A stretch of 64,000 nucleotides of DNA from Cryomorphaceae bacterium (lineage in GTDB: Bacteria; Bacteroidota; Bacteroidia; Flavobacteriales_D; Parvicellaceae). The notes below the pieces were generated by a model. That model was not told the DNA's origin and did not search any database. It saw nothing but the letters and a program-made list of their open reading frames with translations. The translations under genes and the position numbers were made by a program. The stretch lies in NCBI GenBank assembly GCA_905182525.1, contig CAJJBV010000003.1, positions 310,001 to 374,000 of the forward strand, given 5' to 3'. This document shows, one piece after another, positions 10,286-18,983 of the stretch (its first letter is position 1; the number at the start of each line of letters is the position of its first letter).

Positions 10286-10321
10286 TGTCCAAATAATTCA
10301 AATCATGTCCAAATAGTGCAA
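10286..10321. promoter_or_regulatory. Direct repeat pair, candidate AraC-family operator
   Basis: TGTCCAAATAATTCAA (10286-10301) and TGTCCAAATAGTGCAA (10306-10321) match at 14 of 16 positions and are offset by 20 bases, about two helical turns. They lie between the divergent giant surface-protein gene and the AraC-type regulator gene. AraC-family proteins often bind such direct half-sites. The binding partner and target are inference. Confidence 0.5.
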
Positions 10322-10360
10322 TTTTATTCGTAATTTACAAGAAATCGAAAGATCATTATT

Positions 10361-11455
10361 TTGGAAAATAATAACGCAATTATTTTACACCTTTCAGTAC
10401 TTATAATCCTATCATGCCTATTGGCATATCTATGGGTTAAAAAAAGAAACTATTCCAATAAGTTTCATATGGACTACATAATAGTAAATATTATACTGCT
10501 CATTTTAATTCCAGTAATAAGTTTAAATCTTATAATATTTGACATTTATAAAGCTGTAATAGCTAATTTACTTCTTCATACTGCGTCACAAATAGCATTT
10601 ATACTACACGTAGAATCTGCAATAAAAGGGTATAAAATAAAGATTAAGAAAAAAATCTTGTATCTATTTCTTTTGAATGTGGTAGTATTGATACTAACTA
10701 TTCTCAACGTTCGAATAATAGGATATGAAACAACTATAAATAGAATAGCAGCAATAATAATTGAGGCAAAGGATGCGAGTTACTATTCAGATGTATTAAT
10801 CGTAAAATGGATTTCTTCAATTTTACTGATGTTACATTTAATTAGAATATGTATAAAAAATATTAAGGAATCAATAACTATTAAAAGGAAGAGGCTTTAT
10901 AAATTCTGGGTCTTAACATATTGCATAATAAATATTGAGACAGCATTAATAGGCAGCATGTATTATTTAGGGGTATTTGATGAAGCATTTAGTAATAATA
11001 TAAACATGATTATAAGGATTAATATCGGTTTAAACTTAGTTTTTTTACTTATAAATCCAGCTATTTTAAACTATATACCTGGGATAAGTGAATTGTCAAT
11101 ATTTAAAAGAGTTTCAAAAAAGAACTATTTTTTAATAATTAAAAAAGCAATAGAAAAACAAAAACTTTATTTGCAGCCGAAATTAACAATAAAGGAAATT
11201 GAAACAATAACTGGTGTTTCTGTTAAGAATATAAGAGCAGCAATTTTACTAAATACTAAAAATAATTTTAACGACTATATTAATGAGATTAGAATAAATT
11301 ATGGAACAAAATTAATTGCTGATGGGTTTTTGAACAAGCACACTACAATTGCCCTTGGTCATAAGTGTGGATTTAGTTCCCATCAAACTTTTTTTAGAGC
11401 ATTTAAGAAAAAACATAGCTCTACTCCAAAACAGTATTATTTAGAAAATAGTTAA
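10361..11455 (+). CDS. Membrane-anchored AraC-family transcriptional regulator
   Basis: This 364-residue protein has about seven hydrophobic segments in its first 240 residues (for example at 6-26, 37-60, 66-88, 98-120, 146-162, 180-203 and 215-240). They are followed by an AraC/XylS-type double helix-turn-helix at about 265-360. Recognisable elements are LTIKEIETITGVS, FNDYINEIRI and CGFSSHQTFFRAFKKKHSSTP. Regulators of this layout sense a membrane or periplasmic cue and bind DNA with the C-terminal domain. The start used is TTG at 10361; no strong ribosome binding site is visible, which is usual in this phylum. The gene is divergent from the giant surface-protein gene and is separated from it by a direct-repeat pair, so it may control that gene, itself or both. 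Confidence 0.8.
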   Translation: MENNNAIILHLSVLIILSCLLAYLWVKKRNYSNKFHMDYIIVNIILLILIPVISLNLIIFDIYKAVIANLLLHTASQIAFILHVESAIKGYKIKIKKKILYLFLLNVVVLILTILNVRIIGYETTINRIAAIIIEAKDASYYSDVLIVKWISSILLMLHLIRICIKNIKESITIKRKRLYKFWVLTYCIINIETALIGSMYYLGVFDEAFSNNINMIIRINIGLNLVFLLINPAILNYIPGISELSIFKRVSKKNYFLIIKKAIEKQKLYLQPKLTIKEIETITGVSVKNIRAAILLNTKNNFNDYINEIRINYGTKLIADGFLNKHTTIALGHKCGFSSHQTFFRAFKKKHSSTPKQYYLENS

Positions 11456-11754
11456 AAGGATTTTAATTAAAAATTATTATTAGATCCATAACCACAAGTG
11501 GACATTACTAGTAATTAATTTACTAGAATAGAAAGCTTGTCTCTCAACAACTTCGTTAGACTTATTATAAGAACTACTCGTTTTATTTTTTAAAGTTTCT
11601 TTCATCACCCGAAACATATTAATTTTAAGAATAGAATACTGTTATTGTTTAGCTTACACTAACAAAAAACACAATTAAGATAAACTGTTTAATAAATTTT
11701 CTCTAAAAAAGTTATAAGAGTACAGGGAATTTAAGGTTTAAGACTTTATATAAG
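11456..11754. other. Gap between genes, no convincing gene
   Basis: This AT-rich stretch lies between two convergent genes. A 41-codon open frame on the minus strand (11480-11605) exists, but it shows no recognisable motif. No clear hairpin-plus-T-run terminator was seen. Confidence 0.4.
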
Positions 11755-12030
11755 TTAGGTGGATTTTATTTTTTCCCAAACCTTGGGCTCACCATCAAAA
11801 AAAGAATATACATTATCATGATTTTCTAAAAAATCGACAATTTCTTTTTTTAATGAGGCATCAATAAGCTCTGGGCCATCGTAAATCAAAAATTCAAAAG
11901 TTTTGTCTTCTTTAGTTAATCTCTCGATTCTAAAAACCTTTATCCGCTTGCCAATTCTAAGCTCCAATCCAAGGCCAATGCTACTGTTATTAAAAATTAG
12001 TCCCTTTCTTTTAAACCTTTTGAATTCCAT
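11755..12030 (-). CDS. Hypothetical protein, 91 residues
   Basis: A small, charged, soluble protein with no signal peptide or membrane segment. It starts MEFKRFKRKGLIFNN and has alternating hydrophobic residues suggesting beta strands in the first half (LELRIGKRIKVFRIERL). An acidic C-terminal half follows (IVDFLENHDNVYSFFDGEP). I do not recognise the family. It stands alone between intergenic stretches, downstream of and convergent with the AraC-type gene. The ATG at 12030 is the only sensible start. Confidence 0.5.
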   Translation of the reverse strand: MEFKRFKRKGLIFNNSSIGLGLELRIGKRIKVFRIERLTKEDKTFEFLIYDGPELIDASLKKEIVDFLENHDNVYSFFDGEPKVWEKIKST

Positions 12031-12440
12031 ATTCTATTATAAATTGTGGTATACCCTGAAAAAAGAAAAAAGGATATGAAAGGCAACCATACCGAACATA
12101 CCCTTTTAACTTAAAAGCCATTACGTGAATAACGACTTTGTAAAGTTAAACTAAAACTAGCACAAACTAAAAATTAAAATATATCAACTTGTATAGTTAA
12201 TTAATGAATTAAAATATAATTGAATTATATGAATAACTATAAAATTAGAAAACTTGTAAAAAAGGAGTTTTTTTGTTGTTTTTAATGGTTTTTTTGATAA
12301 AAAATGTAATTTTTTAGCAGAATTTATCAAATTTCTTGATTTTTAACTCTTGGTTATTTATAAATATAAATAGCTAAAATGAAGTGAAAATAGAAAGTTA
12401 AAAATCACTTTAAAAGAAAATAATATTTTAAATAAAATGA
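12031..12440. other. AT-rich gap, about 410 bases
   Basis: No open frame worth calling was found. The stretch holds runs such as GGAGTTTTTTTGTTG and GATAAAAAATG. They resemble the AT-rich stretch before the esterase gene (about 13740-13830, GGTGTTTTTTAATAG), so the two leaders may be related. No clear promoter or terminator can be assigned. Confidence 0.35.
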
Positions 12441-12785
12441 TTAATTGATTGCTTCAACAAATATATAGGCGTTTAAAAGCATGAAAAAAAAGGCTGGCAA
12501 GGAAATCCAAATACTGTCTTTTAACTTTACTCGAACTATAAGACCCAAAAACATAAGCGATGATAATCCAAGGGAGGAAATAATTAAAACAACTGGAATT
12601 TTAAGGCCAATTATTAGGCCTGAAGCACCTAGAAACTGTAAAACTATTATTGCAAGTCCTAACTTTTCTAGGTTGAAACGCTTGAATTCGCTTTTCATAT
12701 GAGGAGTTACGAAATAAGAAGTAACATATACAAAGAAAGATAAGCTAGATATTAAAATACATATTATGTTAAAATCTATGCCCAT
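12441..12785 (-). CDS. DoxX-like small membrane protein
   Basis: This 114-residue protein has four predicted membrane helices and the DoxX-like family layout. After the first helix comes KSEFKRFNLEKLGLAIIVLQ, then a glycine-rich helix (GASGLIIGLKIP), a third helix, and a basic connector (RVKLKDS) before the last helix. DoxX-like proteins are integral inner-membrane proteins, some linked to redox balance; the substrate is unknown. It lies 7 bases downstream of a second DoxX-like gene with the same length and topology. The two are probably co-transcribed and arose by duplication. Confidence 0.75.
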   Translation of the reverse strand: MGIDFNIICILISSLSFFVYVTSYFVTPHMKSEFKRFNLEKLGLAIIVLQFLGASGLIIGLKIPVVLIISSLGLSSLMFLGLIVRVKLKDSIWISLPAFFFMLLNAYIFVEAIN

Positions 12786-12792
12786 CTATAGA

Positions 12793-13137
12793 TTATGGCA
12801 TAGAGAAATAAGCTATGAATAAAGATAGAGTTAGTAATACCAATGACGGTAAATGCTTAATAAAAGTATTTTTTATTTTAAAATGGAAAAACTGTGCAGC
12901 TACCATAAATAGAGCCATAAGAATAGATGGAATGAAAACCAATGGAGGAAACCAAATTCCTGCAAAAAGTAAAGTAGCTAGAGCAGTTTTACTAGCCCCA
13001 ACAAAGTTTCTAGTTAAATCACTTAACCCAAAACTTTTAAATTCTGCAATAACATTGTGAAATCTAAAAACCCAAACGTAAATAACCGATAGTGATACTG
13101 CAATTTGTGCGAATATTATTAAATCTTTCATTTCCAT
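12793..13137 (-). CDS. DoxX-like small membrane protein (paralogue)
   Basis: This 114-residue protein has four membrane helices and the DoxX-like pattern: VIAEFKSFGLSDLTRNFVGA, then GIWFPPLVFIPSILMALFMV, then HFKIKN before the last helix. It has exactly the same length as the next gene downstream but limited sequence identity, so the duplication is old. The two may form a hetero-oligomer in the inner membrane (inference). It is the first gene of the pair. The MEMKD start is preceded by an AT-rich leader, with no assignable promoter. Confidence 0.75.
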   Translation of the reverse strand: MEMKDLIIFAQIAVSLSVIYVWVFRFHNVIAEFKSFGLSDLTRNFVGASKTALATLLFAGIWFPPLVFIPSILMALFMVAAQFFHFKIKNTFIKHLPSLVLLTLSLFIAYFSMP

Positions 13138-13220
13138 ATTTTAAAAAATTAAACTGAATACAATTTTAATAAATTTAAGCCTTTGTTTTAATAAATTCAT
13201 ATTAAAATATAACTTCAATT

Positions 13221-13610
13221 TTAAACAAGTTTATACTTCTGCTTTAAATTTGCTATAATTTCATCTTCACTAATTTTTGTTTTAGCTGTATTACTAGACA
13301 ATTTTTGCCAATTATAATCATTTTGAATACTTACTGCTAAAAAAGTATTTTCCCACTTAACAGCGCATTTAGGGCTATGTTGTAGTACAATATTTTGAAA
13401 TTGCCTTACATACTTTAGCTCTGTAACTTTATTTGTAAATAATTGAATTGCCCACTTTGAAACACTGTCAATAACTATTCCTTTTAATTTGTTCTCTCCA
13501 ATTCTCCAGTTGATGATGTCTCCCAACTTAGAAGTGGGAATTCTGTAAGAGAAATCTAAATTCGCAATATTGATATGTAAGATTTGATCTTTTAAAGATT
13601 GTTTAATCAT
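13221..13610 (-). CDS. Hypothetical protein, 129 residues
   Basis: A soluble protein with no signal peptide. It begins MIKQSLKDQILHINIANLDF and ends DEIIANLKQKYKLV, with a mix of amphipathic helices and a few strands in the middle (LKGIVIDSVSKWAIQLFTN). I do not recognise a family. It precedes the DoxX-like pair on the same strand but is 83 bases away, so co-transcription is uncertain. Position 13610 is the best start. Confidence 0.5.
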   Translation of the reverse strand: MIKQSLKDQILHINIANLDFSYRIPTSKLGDIINWRIGENKLKGIVIDSVSKWAIQLFTNKVTELKYVRQFQNIVLQHSPKCAVKWENTFLAVSIQNDYNWQKLSSNTAKTKISEDEIIANLKQKYKLV

Positions 13611-13909
13611 GATTGTTTTTCTCGAGAGACATAAATATATAGTATTTAATGTACTAAGTACTACGTAATTTAAAATGAGTCTTAGGTTTTGATGATATTA
13701 AACATATTTTAACTTAATACATAAGTAAATATTTGAAAATATGAAATTTATTAAAAAAGTAAATTTTTGGTGTTTTTTAATAGTTTTTGAGTGTTTTTTG
13801 ATTAAAAAGTGAAGTTTTTAAGCTTTTTTAATAGATTTTTTAAAAAAGTGATAAAGTATAAATCATTAATAAATATGAATAACTTTATAAGGATAAAAAA
13901 AGATAAAAA

Positions 13910-15124
13910 TTGAAGAAATATTTAATCCTATTTATAATAATAAGTGTGTCGCTAGTTCATTTTGGACAGTGTAATGGGAGATACCAGACAGAAATTTTCA
14001 ACTCTGTCTCCATAGCAACTGTTAATTATTCTAGTGTTTATAATGATTATAGACATAAAATGGATATTTATACAGCAGACGGAGACACCGCAACGAATAG
14101 ACCAGTAATTATCTACTTACATGGCGGAGTATTTTCTACTGGGGATAAAAATCTTCCTGACTGTGTAGATTTTTGCACAGCTTATGCCAAAAAAGGATAC
14201 ATAGCAATATCCGCTAATTACAGACTTTCTGCGAATGCAATATTATTTGCTATAAGTCAAGAAGAACAGTATAAAACAGTTTTAAAATCAGTTGCTGATA
14301 TTAAATCTGCAATTAGGTATCTTAGAAAAGATCATAACAATGGCAACACACTAGGAATAGATCCAGATGGAATATTTTTAGCTGGCTATTCTGCAGGAGC
14401 AGTACTAGCTATTCACCTTGATTATATTGATCAAATAAGTGACCTGCCTACTTCGCCGATTAACGCACAATCGCTAATTTCAAACATTGGAGGTACACTA
14501 GATGGCGATGCTGGAAATGATGGATATTCATCTGAAATTAGTGGAATAGTAAGTTTTGCAGGTGGAATTAATAATTTATTGTGGATAGATTCAAACGACA
14601 AACCAATTGTTTTTGTCCATGGTAGTAATGATGTTACTGTTAATTATAACTGCGGTCCAGGATTTAACCTTCCTACAGTTCTAAATCTATGCGGAATGAA
14701 TGCTATGAAACCTTACTTAGATAATGCTGGAGTGTCGAGCGATACCTTAATTTTTAATAATGCAGGGCACAGTTGGCCAGCCGTCGGAAACGCTAACCCG
14801 CTATTTTCACAAGCTATAGATTTTTCATCGGGGTTTTTATTCCCTTTATTGCCTTGTAATAATACTACTCAAAGTATTTCTGAAAAAGAATTAAAAGTTA
14901 ATCAATACCCAAATCCGGCGACTGAAATGGTTCATTATTCATCAACTATTCTAATTAAAGAAATAGTTATTTACAATCAATTAGGACAAGTTAAAGACGA
15001 AATTAAAGTAAACAATAGTAGCTTCACTATTTCGGTATCAAATTTTGATTCTGGGATGTATTATGTGAAATTAAAATTTGCTAAATCAAAATCAATTTTG
15101 AAGAAGCTTAATGTTTATAAATAA
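13910..15124 (+). CDS. Secreted alpha/beta-hydrolase (carboxylesterase-like) with T9SS sorting domain
   Basis: Residues 1-20 form a signal peptide (MKKYLILFIIISVSLVHFGQ). The catalytic domain spans about 30-300. It has the oxyanion-hole motif HGG (71-73), the nucleophile elbow GYSAG with Ser161, a probable acid in HGSNDVTV and a histidine in NNAGHSW. These are hallmarks of the carboxylesterase/acetyl-xylan esterase group. The last 80 residues, from about 325, form a type A T9SS sorting domain (VNQYPNPATEMV, IVIYNQLGQV, FDSGMYYVKL). The product should therefore be exported across the outer membrane. The start is TTG at 13910 after an A/G-rich stretch. The substrate is unknown; polysaccharide acetyl or feruloyl groups are possible. 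Confidence 0.85.
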   Translation: MKKYLILFIIISVSLVHFGQCNGRYQTEIFNSVSIATVNYSSVYNDYRHKMDIYTADGDTATNRPVIIYLHGGVFSTGDKNLPDCVDFCTAYAKKGYIAISANYRLSANAILFAISQEEQYKTVLKSVADIKSAIRYLRKDHNNGNTLGIDPDGIFLAGYSAGAVLAIHLDYIDQISDLPTSPINAQSLISNIGGTLDGDAGNDGYSSEISGIVSFAGGINNLLWIDSNDKPIVFVHGSNDVTVNYNCGPGFNLPTVLNLCGMNAMKPYLDNAGVSSDTLIFNNAGHSWPAVGNANPLFSQAIDFSSGFLFPLLPCNNTTQSISEKELKVNQYPNPATEMVHYSSTILIKEIVIYNQLGQVKDEIKVNNSSFTISVSNFDSGMYYVKLKFAKSKSILKKLNVYK

Positions 15125-15269
15125 GAATATAATTATTAAACCCTGTCAAGTTAATTTCCTGGAGACTATTTAGTTAATATTGATAAATAACAAGGAAATT
15201 GCAATCATAACATAAAATGAAGGGTCATCGGAGGAAACCTCAACTGCAGTATGGCAATTAAAATAATAT

Positions 15270-16748
15270 TTAATTCTTTATCATAATTGAAGTATGAACG
15301 TCTTTCTTAGATTGGATTTTGAAAATATATAGCCCTTTTTCCCAGCTAGAAGTTTGAATACTAGTTTCATTTGTTCTCTTACTAGAATACATTATTTTAC
15401 CATCTAAAGAAATAATTAGAATGTCAATTATTTCTCTGGAATCTATTGCTACCCGTTCATTAAAAGGGTTAGGGGAAATTTGAATATCTGAATTATTTAA
15501 TTCAATTGAAGAAGATAAATTACAAGGAGTTTTCAAAGATTGAAACCAATTAAAAGCAGCTGATAAAGCTGGTAAAACACAATCGCCATGATTAACATTC
15601 CCCATGTCTAAAGCTTGGACATCTAACGCCCCGTTATTATTCATTGCTTGATTTGCGTTTAAGGCATTGGTATATGCAATTTGTTCATCTTCTGTGCAGT
15701 AATACATTCTAATTGGACTAGTAGGAAGCCAATCATAATTATCGTTTTCTAAAAGAGCTAGCCACCATGGGTGATTTTTATTAATGGAATCATTTATAAA
15801 ATTATTCATAGAGGTGTCTCTAATTAAAAGCCTCATATCGTTAGGTATTAAACTATTTAATAAAGACATATCCAGAGTAGTGTTATTCCCATTAAAAAAA
15901 GGAGGGACTATGGTGTCGTATGGTGAATAAAGTATTTCTGACCAAGAATTAAAAATATTTCCATAGGCGAGTTGATAAGATGCTAGCAGATATACTATAT
16001 AACCTGGATTTGAATATGGTGATGGTGAAATAATTGTATCTGCCATTATACCAGAAAGATCATAAGGACCAGAGCATGGAGCTGATCCAAGAACATTAAA
16101 TTCTGCACTTAAATTATTATCTTGAATATACTTATGAGTTGCCATGCATGCGTGGCCTCCTTGAGAGTATCCCGTTAAAAAAACTTCGTTATTGTCAATA
16201 TAATTGGTGCTATTAGTCAAGTACTCTCTAGCTGCTCTTACCATGTCCAAAGATGCAGTGGCTTCGGATTCAGAATGAACATAAGGGTGGAGGCCTGGGC
16301 TATCTCCCATTCCAATATAGTCTGGCATACAAACAAAATATCCACCTGCAGCAAATATTTTTCCTATAATTGATTCTGTATTATTAAAAGAAGGAACATT
16401 GTCTTTTCGAAGTGTAGTTCCATGATTATAGACAGCAAAAGGGAAATTTTTGCATGTTGTGTTGATTGGAATAAAGAAAGCGCCAGTAGCAATAATTGGA
16501 AGACCTTTAGTATCTACAGTATTGTAAGTCATCTTGTACATGTCTACGTCGTAATCTAACACCAAACCGGTTGGTGGTCCTAATACAGAAGCAGAGGCTG
16601 AATTTAGAAAGTTACATGAAACTAAATACTGGCTACTAACCACAACTTGTAATAATAAGAAAACAATCAGTAAATTATATTTAAGGCATGACTTTAGAAA
16701 ATTAAAAAAATTACATAAATACATAATCATGATTAAAATATTTAACAC
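15270..16748 (-). CDS. Secreted alpha/beta-hydrolase (lipase/peptidase-like) with T9SS sorting domain
   Basis: The 492-residue frame opens with GTG at 16748. ATGs at 16730 or 16724 would give a more normal signal sequence (YNLLIVFLLLQVVVSSQ). The catalytic core has AVYNHGTT (oxyanion region), MPDYIGMGDS, the nucleophile elbow GYSQGG and a late NVNHGDC that may hold the histidine. This layout resembles secretory-lipase/prolyl-peptidase-type hydrolases. The C-terminus has the T9SS pattern IQISPNPFNERV, ILIISLDGKIMYSS and WEKGLYIFKI. It is convergent with the esterase gene at 13910; the 145-base gap holds a small GAGG-AAA-CCTC hairpin. The substrate is not predictable. Confidence 0.8.
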   Translation of the reverse strand: MLNILIMIMYLCNFFNFLKSCLKYNLLIVFLLLQVVVSSQYLVSCNFLNSASASVLGPPTGLVLDYDVDMYKMTYNTVDTKGLPIIATGAFFIPINTTCKNFPFAVYNHGTTLRKDNVPSFNNTESIIGKIFAAGGYFVCMPDYIGMGDSPGLHPYVHSESEATASLDMVRAAREYLTNSTNYIDNNEVFLTGYSQGGHACMATHKYIQDNNLSAEFNVLGSAPCSGPYDLSGIMADTIISPSPYSNPGYIVYLLASYQLAYGNIFNSWSEILYSPYDTIVPPFFNGNNTTLDMSLLNSLIPNDMRLLIRDTSMNNFINDSINKNHPWWLALLENDNYDWLPTSPIRMYYCTEDEQIAYTNALNANQAMNNNGALDVQALDMGNVNHGDCVLPALSAAFNWFQSLKTPCNLSSSIELNNSDIQISPNPFNERVAIDSREIIDILIISLDGKIMYSSKRTNETSIQTSSWEKGLYIFKIQSKKDVHTSIMIKN

Positions 16749-16934
16749 ATTGTAATAAGGGCCATTGAAATAATATAAATTTTATAAACCATTATTATTT
16801 ACAAAATATAGTTAAATTAATTGATACTTTAAATAAAAGTTAATCATAATAAAAAACTCTTAATTGAATAATAATTTAGCCTTTAACTTATTTAAATAAA
16901 GCATTTTAATAGTCTAATTTAATTATAAAAATAA

Positions 16935-17621
16935 ATGGCTCAAACAACTCTCATCTCCTTTTTTAAGTATTCTGGGGTGAAGAATAAATGGGAGGCCCTA
17001 GCTAGAATGGGAAGGCCTCCGATTTTAGAAAAAAAAATTAGTGGGCTTTCATTTTTTAAGCCCCTTGGCACCGGTAGTGGAAACGGTTTTTCAATAAAAC
17101 CAGACTTTTCAACTTTTGGTTTTCTTGCGGTTTTTAATTCTGAAGAGATCGCGAAAGAATTTCTTGAATCTGAATCTGTTAAACAGTACTCTAATTCTTC
17201 AACTTCTTTTAGTCATGTTTTGATGCACACAATAAAAAGCCACGGAGAATGGAGTAAACAAAATCCGTTTGAAGCCTCCACTAATTTTGATAAAACAAAA
17301 CCAATAGCTGTAATTACTAGAGCAACTATTAAACTTAAACTAGCATACCAGTTTTGGAAAAATGTTCCATCGGTATCAAAATCTATGGACAACTATAAAG
17401 ATTTAATTTTTTCCAAGGGAATAGGTGAATTCCCACTGTTAATGCAGGCAACTTTTTCGCTTTGGGCTAGTTCAGAGGCTATGATGAATTATGCTTATCA
17501 AAATCCTAAGCATTCTGAGATGGTAAAAAAAACTAAGGAATTAAAATGGTATTCCGAAGAGTTGTTTGCTAGATTTCAAATCTTTCATCAAGTAGGTGAT
17601 TTGGTTCCTAATATAATGTAG
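16935..17621 (+). CDS. CrtA-like (spheroidene monooxygenase family) protein
   Basis: This 228-residue protein has the conserved order of the spheroidene monooxygenase (CrtA) family. It shows an N-terminal MGRPPIL and GTGSGNGFSIKPDFS block, then AVFNSEEIAKEFLESE, HGEWSKQNPF, and a central AVITRATIKLKLAYQFWKNV. It ends with GIGEFPLLMQATFSLWASSEAM, MNYAY and W(Y)SEELFARFQI. In phototrophs CrtA adds a keto group to acyclic carotenoids. Bacteroidota homologues are often annotated the same way, but their substrates are rarely shown. There is no signal peptide, so it should be cytoplasmic. No other carotenoid gene is present nearby. Family membership is fairly secure; function is not. Confidence 0.7.
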   Translation: MAQTTLISFFKYSGVKNKWEALARMGRPPILEKKISGLSFFKPLGTGSGNGFSIKPDFSTFGFLAVFNSEEIAKEFLESESVKQYSNSSTSFSHVLMHTIKSHGEWSKQNPFEASTNFDKTKPIAVITRATIKLKLAYQFWKNVPSVSKSMDNYKDLIFSKGIGEFPLLMQATFSLWASSEAMMNYAYQNPKHSEMVKKTKELKWYSEELFARFQIFHQVGDLVPNIM

Positions 17622-17720
17622 ACCTTAACTATAAATACATCCTTATCGTTAAGGAAGCATTGATATTAAAGAAATCATTAAAAAAACGATGATAATATAA
17701 GGGATAGTTTTCTTTATCAT

Positions 17721-17750
17721 AATAGGTGTATTTACGTAAACTTACCTATT
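17721..17750. repeat. Palindromic intergenic element AATAGGT-N16-ACCTATT
   Basis: Seven-base perfect inverted arms flank a 16-base centre that is itself nearly symmetric around TTTACGTAAA. The same 30-base layout occurs at 26252-26281, and a shortened form at 32867-32893. The centre also resembles the AATAGGTGTTATTACGTTAATTGAC stretch found in three tail regions (28480, 26342, 31940). This looks like a small dispersed repeat family. Confidence 0.6.
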
Positions 17751-17952
17751 ATTTTGAAAGTTGACAATTAATAAAATTACTAAATATTAAAAGTTATGAA
17801 CGATAACTATCCGAGCCAAAAGCTTCTCAAATTCCAGTTTGAAAAAATTGACAAAGGCATTTAAAACGTTTTACAGAAGTATAATACATGCTGACTTAAG
17901 AATCGTCCGCATTACTAAACCTATCATGTGAATAACAAACTCTTGACTTTCC

Positions 17953-18145
17953 TTAATTATCGTCTAAATCGTACTTAAATATATAACCAACATTATAAAA
18001 CTGATAATCAACACCACCCAAATGAATTGATTTGTCTTGAACATAGTTAATAATTTTAAATTTAAAAGTGGCAAAAATTAATAAACTCAAAAGTGATAAA
18101 ATTTCCTAAATTAAATACCCCCGTCAACTTTTGTCGTATACCACT
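17953..18145 (-). pseudogene. Possible decayed remnant of an outer-membrane protein gene end
   Basis: Read on the minus strand, one frame gives IINYVQDKSIHLGGVDYQF and YNVGYIFKYDLDDN, then a stop at 17953. A neighbouring frame upstream gives LTGVFNLGNFITFEFINF. The alternating aromatic and polar residues suggest beta-barrel strands, and the two frames could join with one shift. No start is visible. This is a weak call resting only on how protein-like the translation looks. Confidence 0.25.
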
Positions 18146-18300
18146 TAATAAAAATTTGATTCTGAAAGTGAATAAAAAAATATCTTTTAATGGTGCATTA
18201 ATGTGAAATAGATAATTGATTGGTACCAATTTTTAATATTTACAATTTATTATAAATATAATAAAAGCCATTATTAAAATAAGGAATAGTATTAAAATAA

Positions 18301-18708
18301 TTATCTATGAATAATTGAATCTTTAAACATATTATTTTCATTTTTACCCACAGACATAGATCCAATTAAATCAGTTAGATCGGCAACAAACTGATCAATA
18401 GTAAGTGAACTTTCAAAACTATATTTTTTTCCGTTATAGGCAGTTATCTGATTTTTATTAGAATTACAACAAATATTACAGTAGAAAAACTTTGTTAGCA
18501 CTTCTTTATAATTAAACTGCGTATTTAAATACTGTTGGTTCCATTGTTTTTTGGTGTGCATACTTATAACGTTTCTTTGACTGTTTTTCATTCCATTTGA
18601 TGAATTATAAAACTTTGAAGAAATAAAGTTTCTATCAATACAATTCATCTTTTGAGACTTATAATTAGAAATAAGAAAACAAAATAAGAAAATTAAAAAC
18701 ACCTTCAT
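18301..18708 (-). CDS. Hypothetical exported protein, 135 residues
   Basis: A short signal peptide (MKVFLIFLFCFLISNYKSQ) is followed by an asparagine-, lysine- and serine-rich mature part. That part has a cysteine cluster, FFYCNICCNSN, and a helical stretch SLTIDQFVADLTDLIGSMS near the end. I do not recognise the family. Its ATG at 18708 lies only 8 bases after the stop of a small cytoplasmic-type gene (18717-18983), so the two are probably co-transcribed. The CxxCC motif could bind a metal or form disulfides in the periplasm (inference). Confidence 0.55.
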   Translation of the reverse strand: MKVFLIFLFCFLISNYKSQKMNCIDRNFISSKFYNSSNGMKNSQRNVISMHTKKQWNQQYLNTQFNYKEVLTKFFYCNICCNSNKNQITAYNGKKYSFESSLTIDQFVADLTDLIGSMSVGKNENNMFKDSIIHR

Positions 18709-18716
18709 AAAAAAAA

Positions 18717-18983
18717 TTATTGCTGCATTGCTGTGAAGACATGCATTTCATCATTTTTAATATTCATTTTTTCTGTTAACTGGGTTAAGTATTCTGAAGT
18801 CATTAATTTTTGCATACCCTCCATGTCAACATCGTACATCATAACTATACAGTTTTTATCATCTACTTTACCAACTGTAGTTTTAGATTCATCACATACG
18901 GCAGCTCTTTCCGCATGGTTGTTAAACTCAGCAATCCACGCATCGTAATTGTCAAAGGAAACTTTAAGTACTAAATTTATTTT
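18717..18983 (-). CDS. Small ferredoxin-fold-like protein, start codon unclear
   Basis: The minus strand encodes INLVLKVSFDNYDAWIAEFN, NHAERAAVCDESKTTVGKVD, DKNCIVMMYDVDMEGMQKLM and ends DEMHVFTAMQQ. The strand-helix-strand pattern and length resemble small dimeric alpha-beta barrel proteins (DUF3764/ABM-like). The frame is open back to a stop near 18998, but no ATG, GTG or TTG lies in a sensible place before INLVLKV. Either an unusual start (ATA/ATT) is used, or a base error has destroyed the expected Met-Lys start. It precedes the exported hypothetical gene by 8 bases. Confidence 0.5.
   Translation of the reverse strand, partial: KINLVLKVSFDNYDAWIAEFNNHAERAAVCDESKTTVGKVDDKNCIVMMYDVDMEGMQKLMTSEYLTQLTEKMNIKNDEMHVFTAMQQ

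Larger units (their letters stand above)
17622..18300. other. 679-base gap with a palindromic element and a possible gene remnant
   Basis: No intact gene was found. Just after the CrtA-like stop is a small perfect palindrome, CCTTA-TCGT-TAAGG (17641-17654), without a T-run. The AATAGGT/ACCTATT element follows at 17721. A minus-strand stretch near 17953-18145 reads like a decayed protein end. The rest is AT-rich. Confidence 0.5.

Noticed and set aside
11480-11605. A 41-codon minus-strand open frame
   Set aside because: It has no recognisable motif, no conserved spacing to neighbours and a composition like the surrounding AT-rich DNA.
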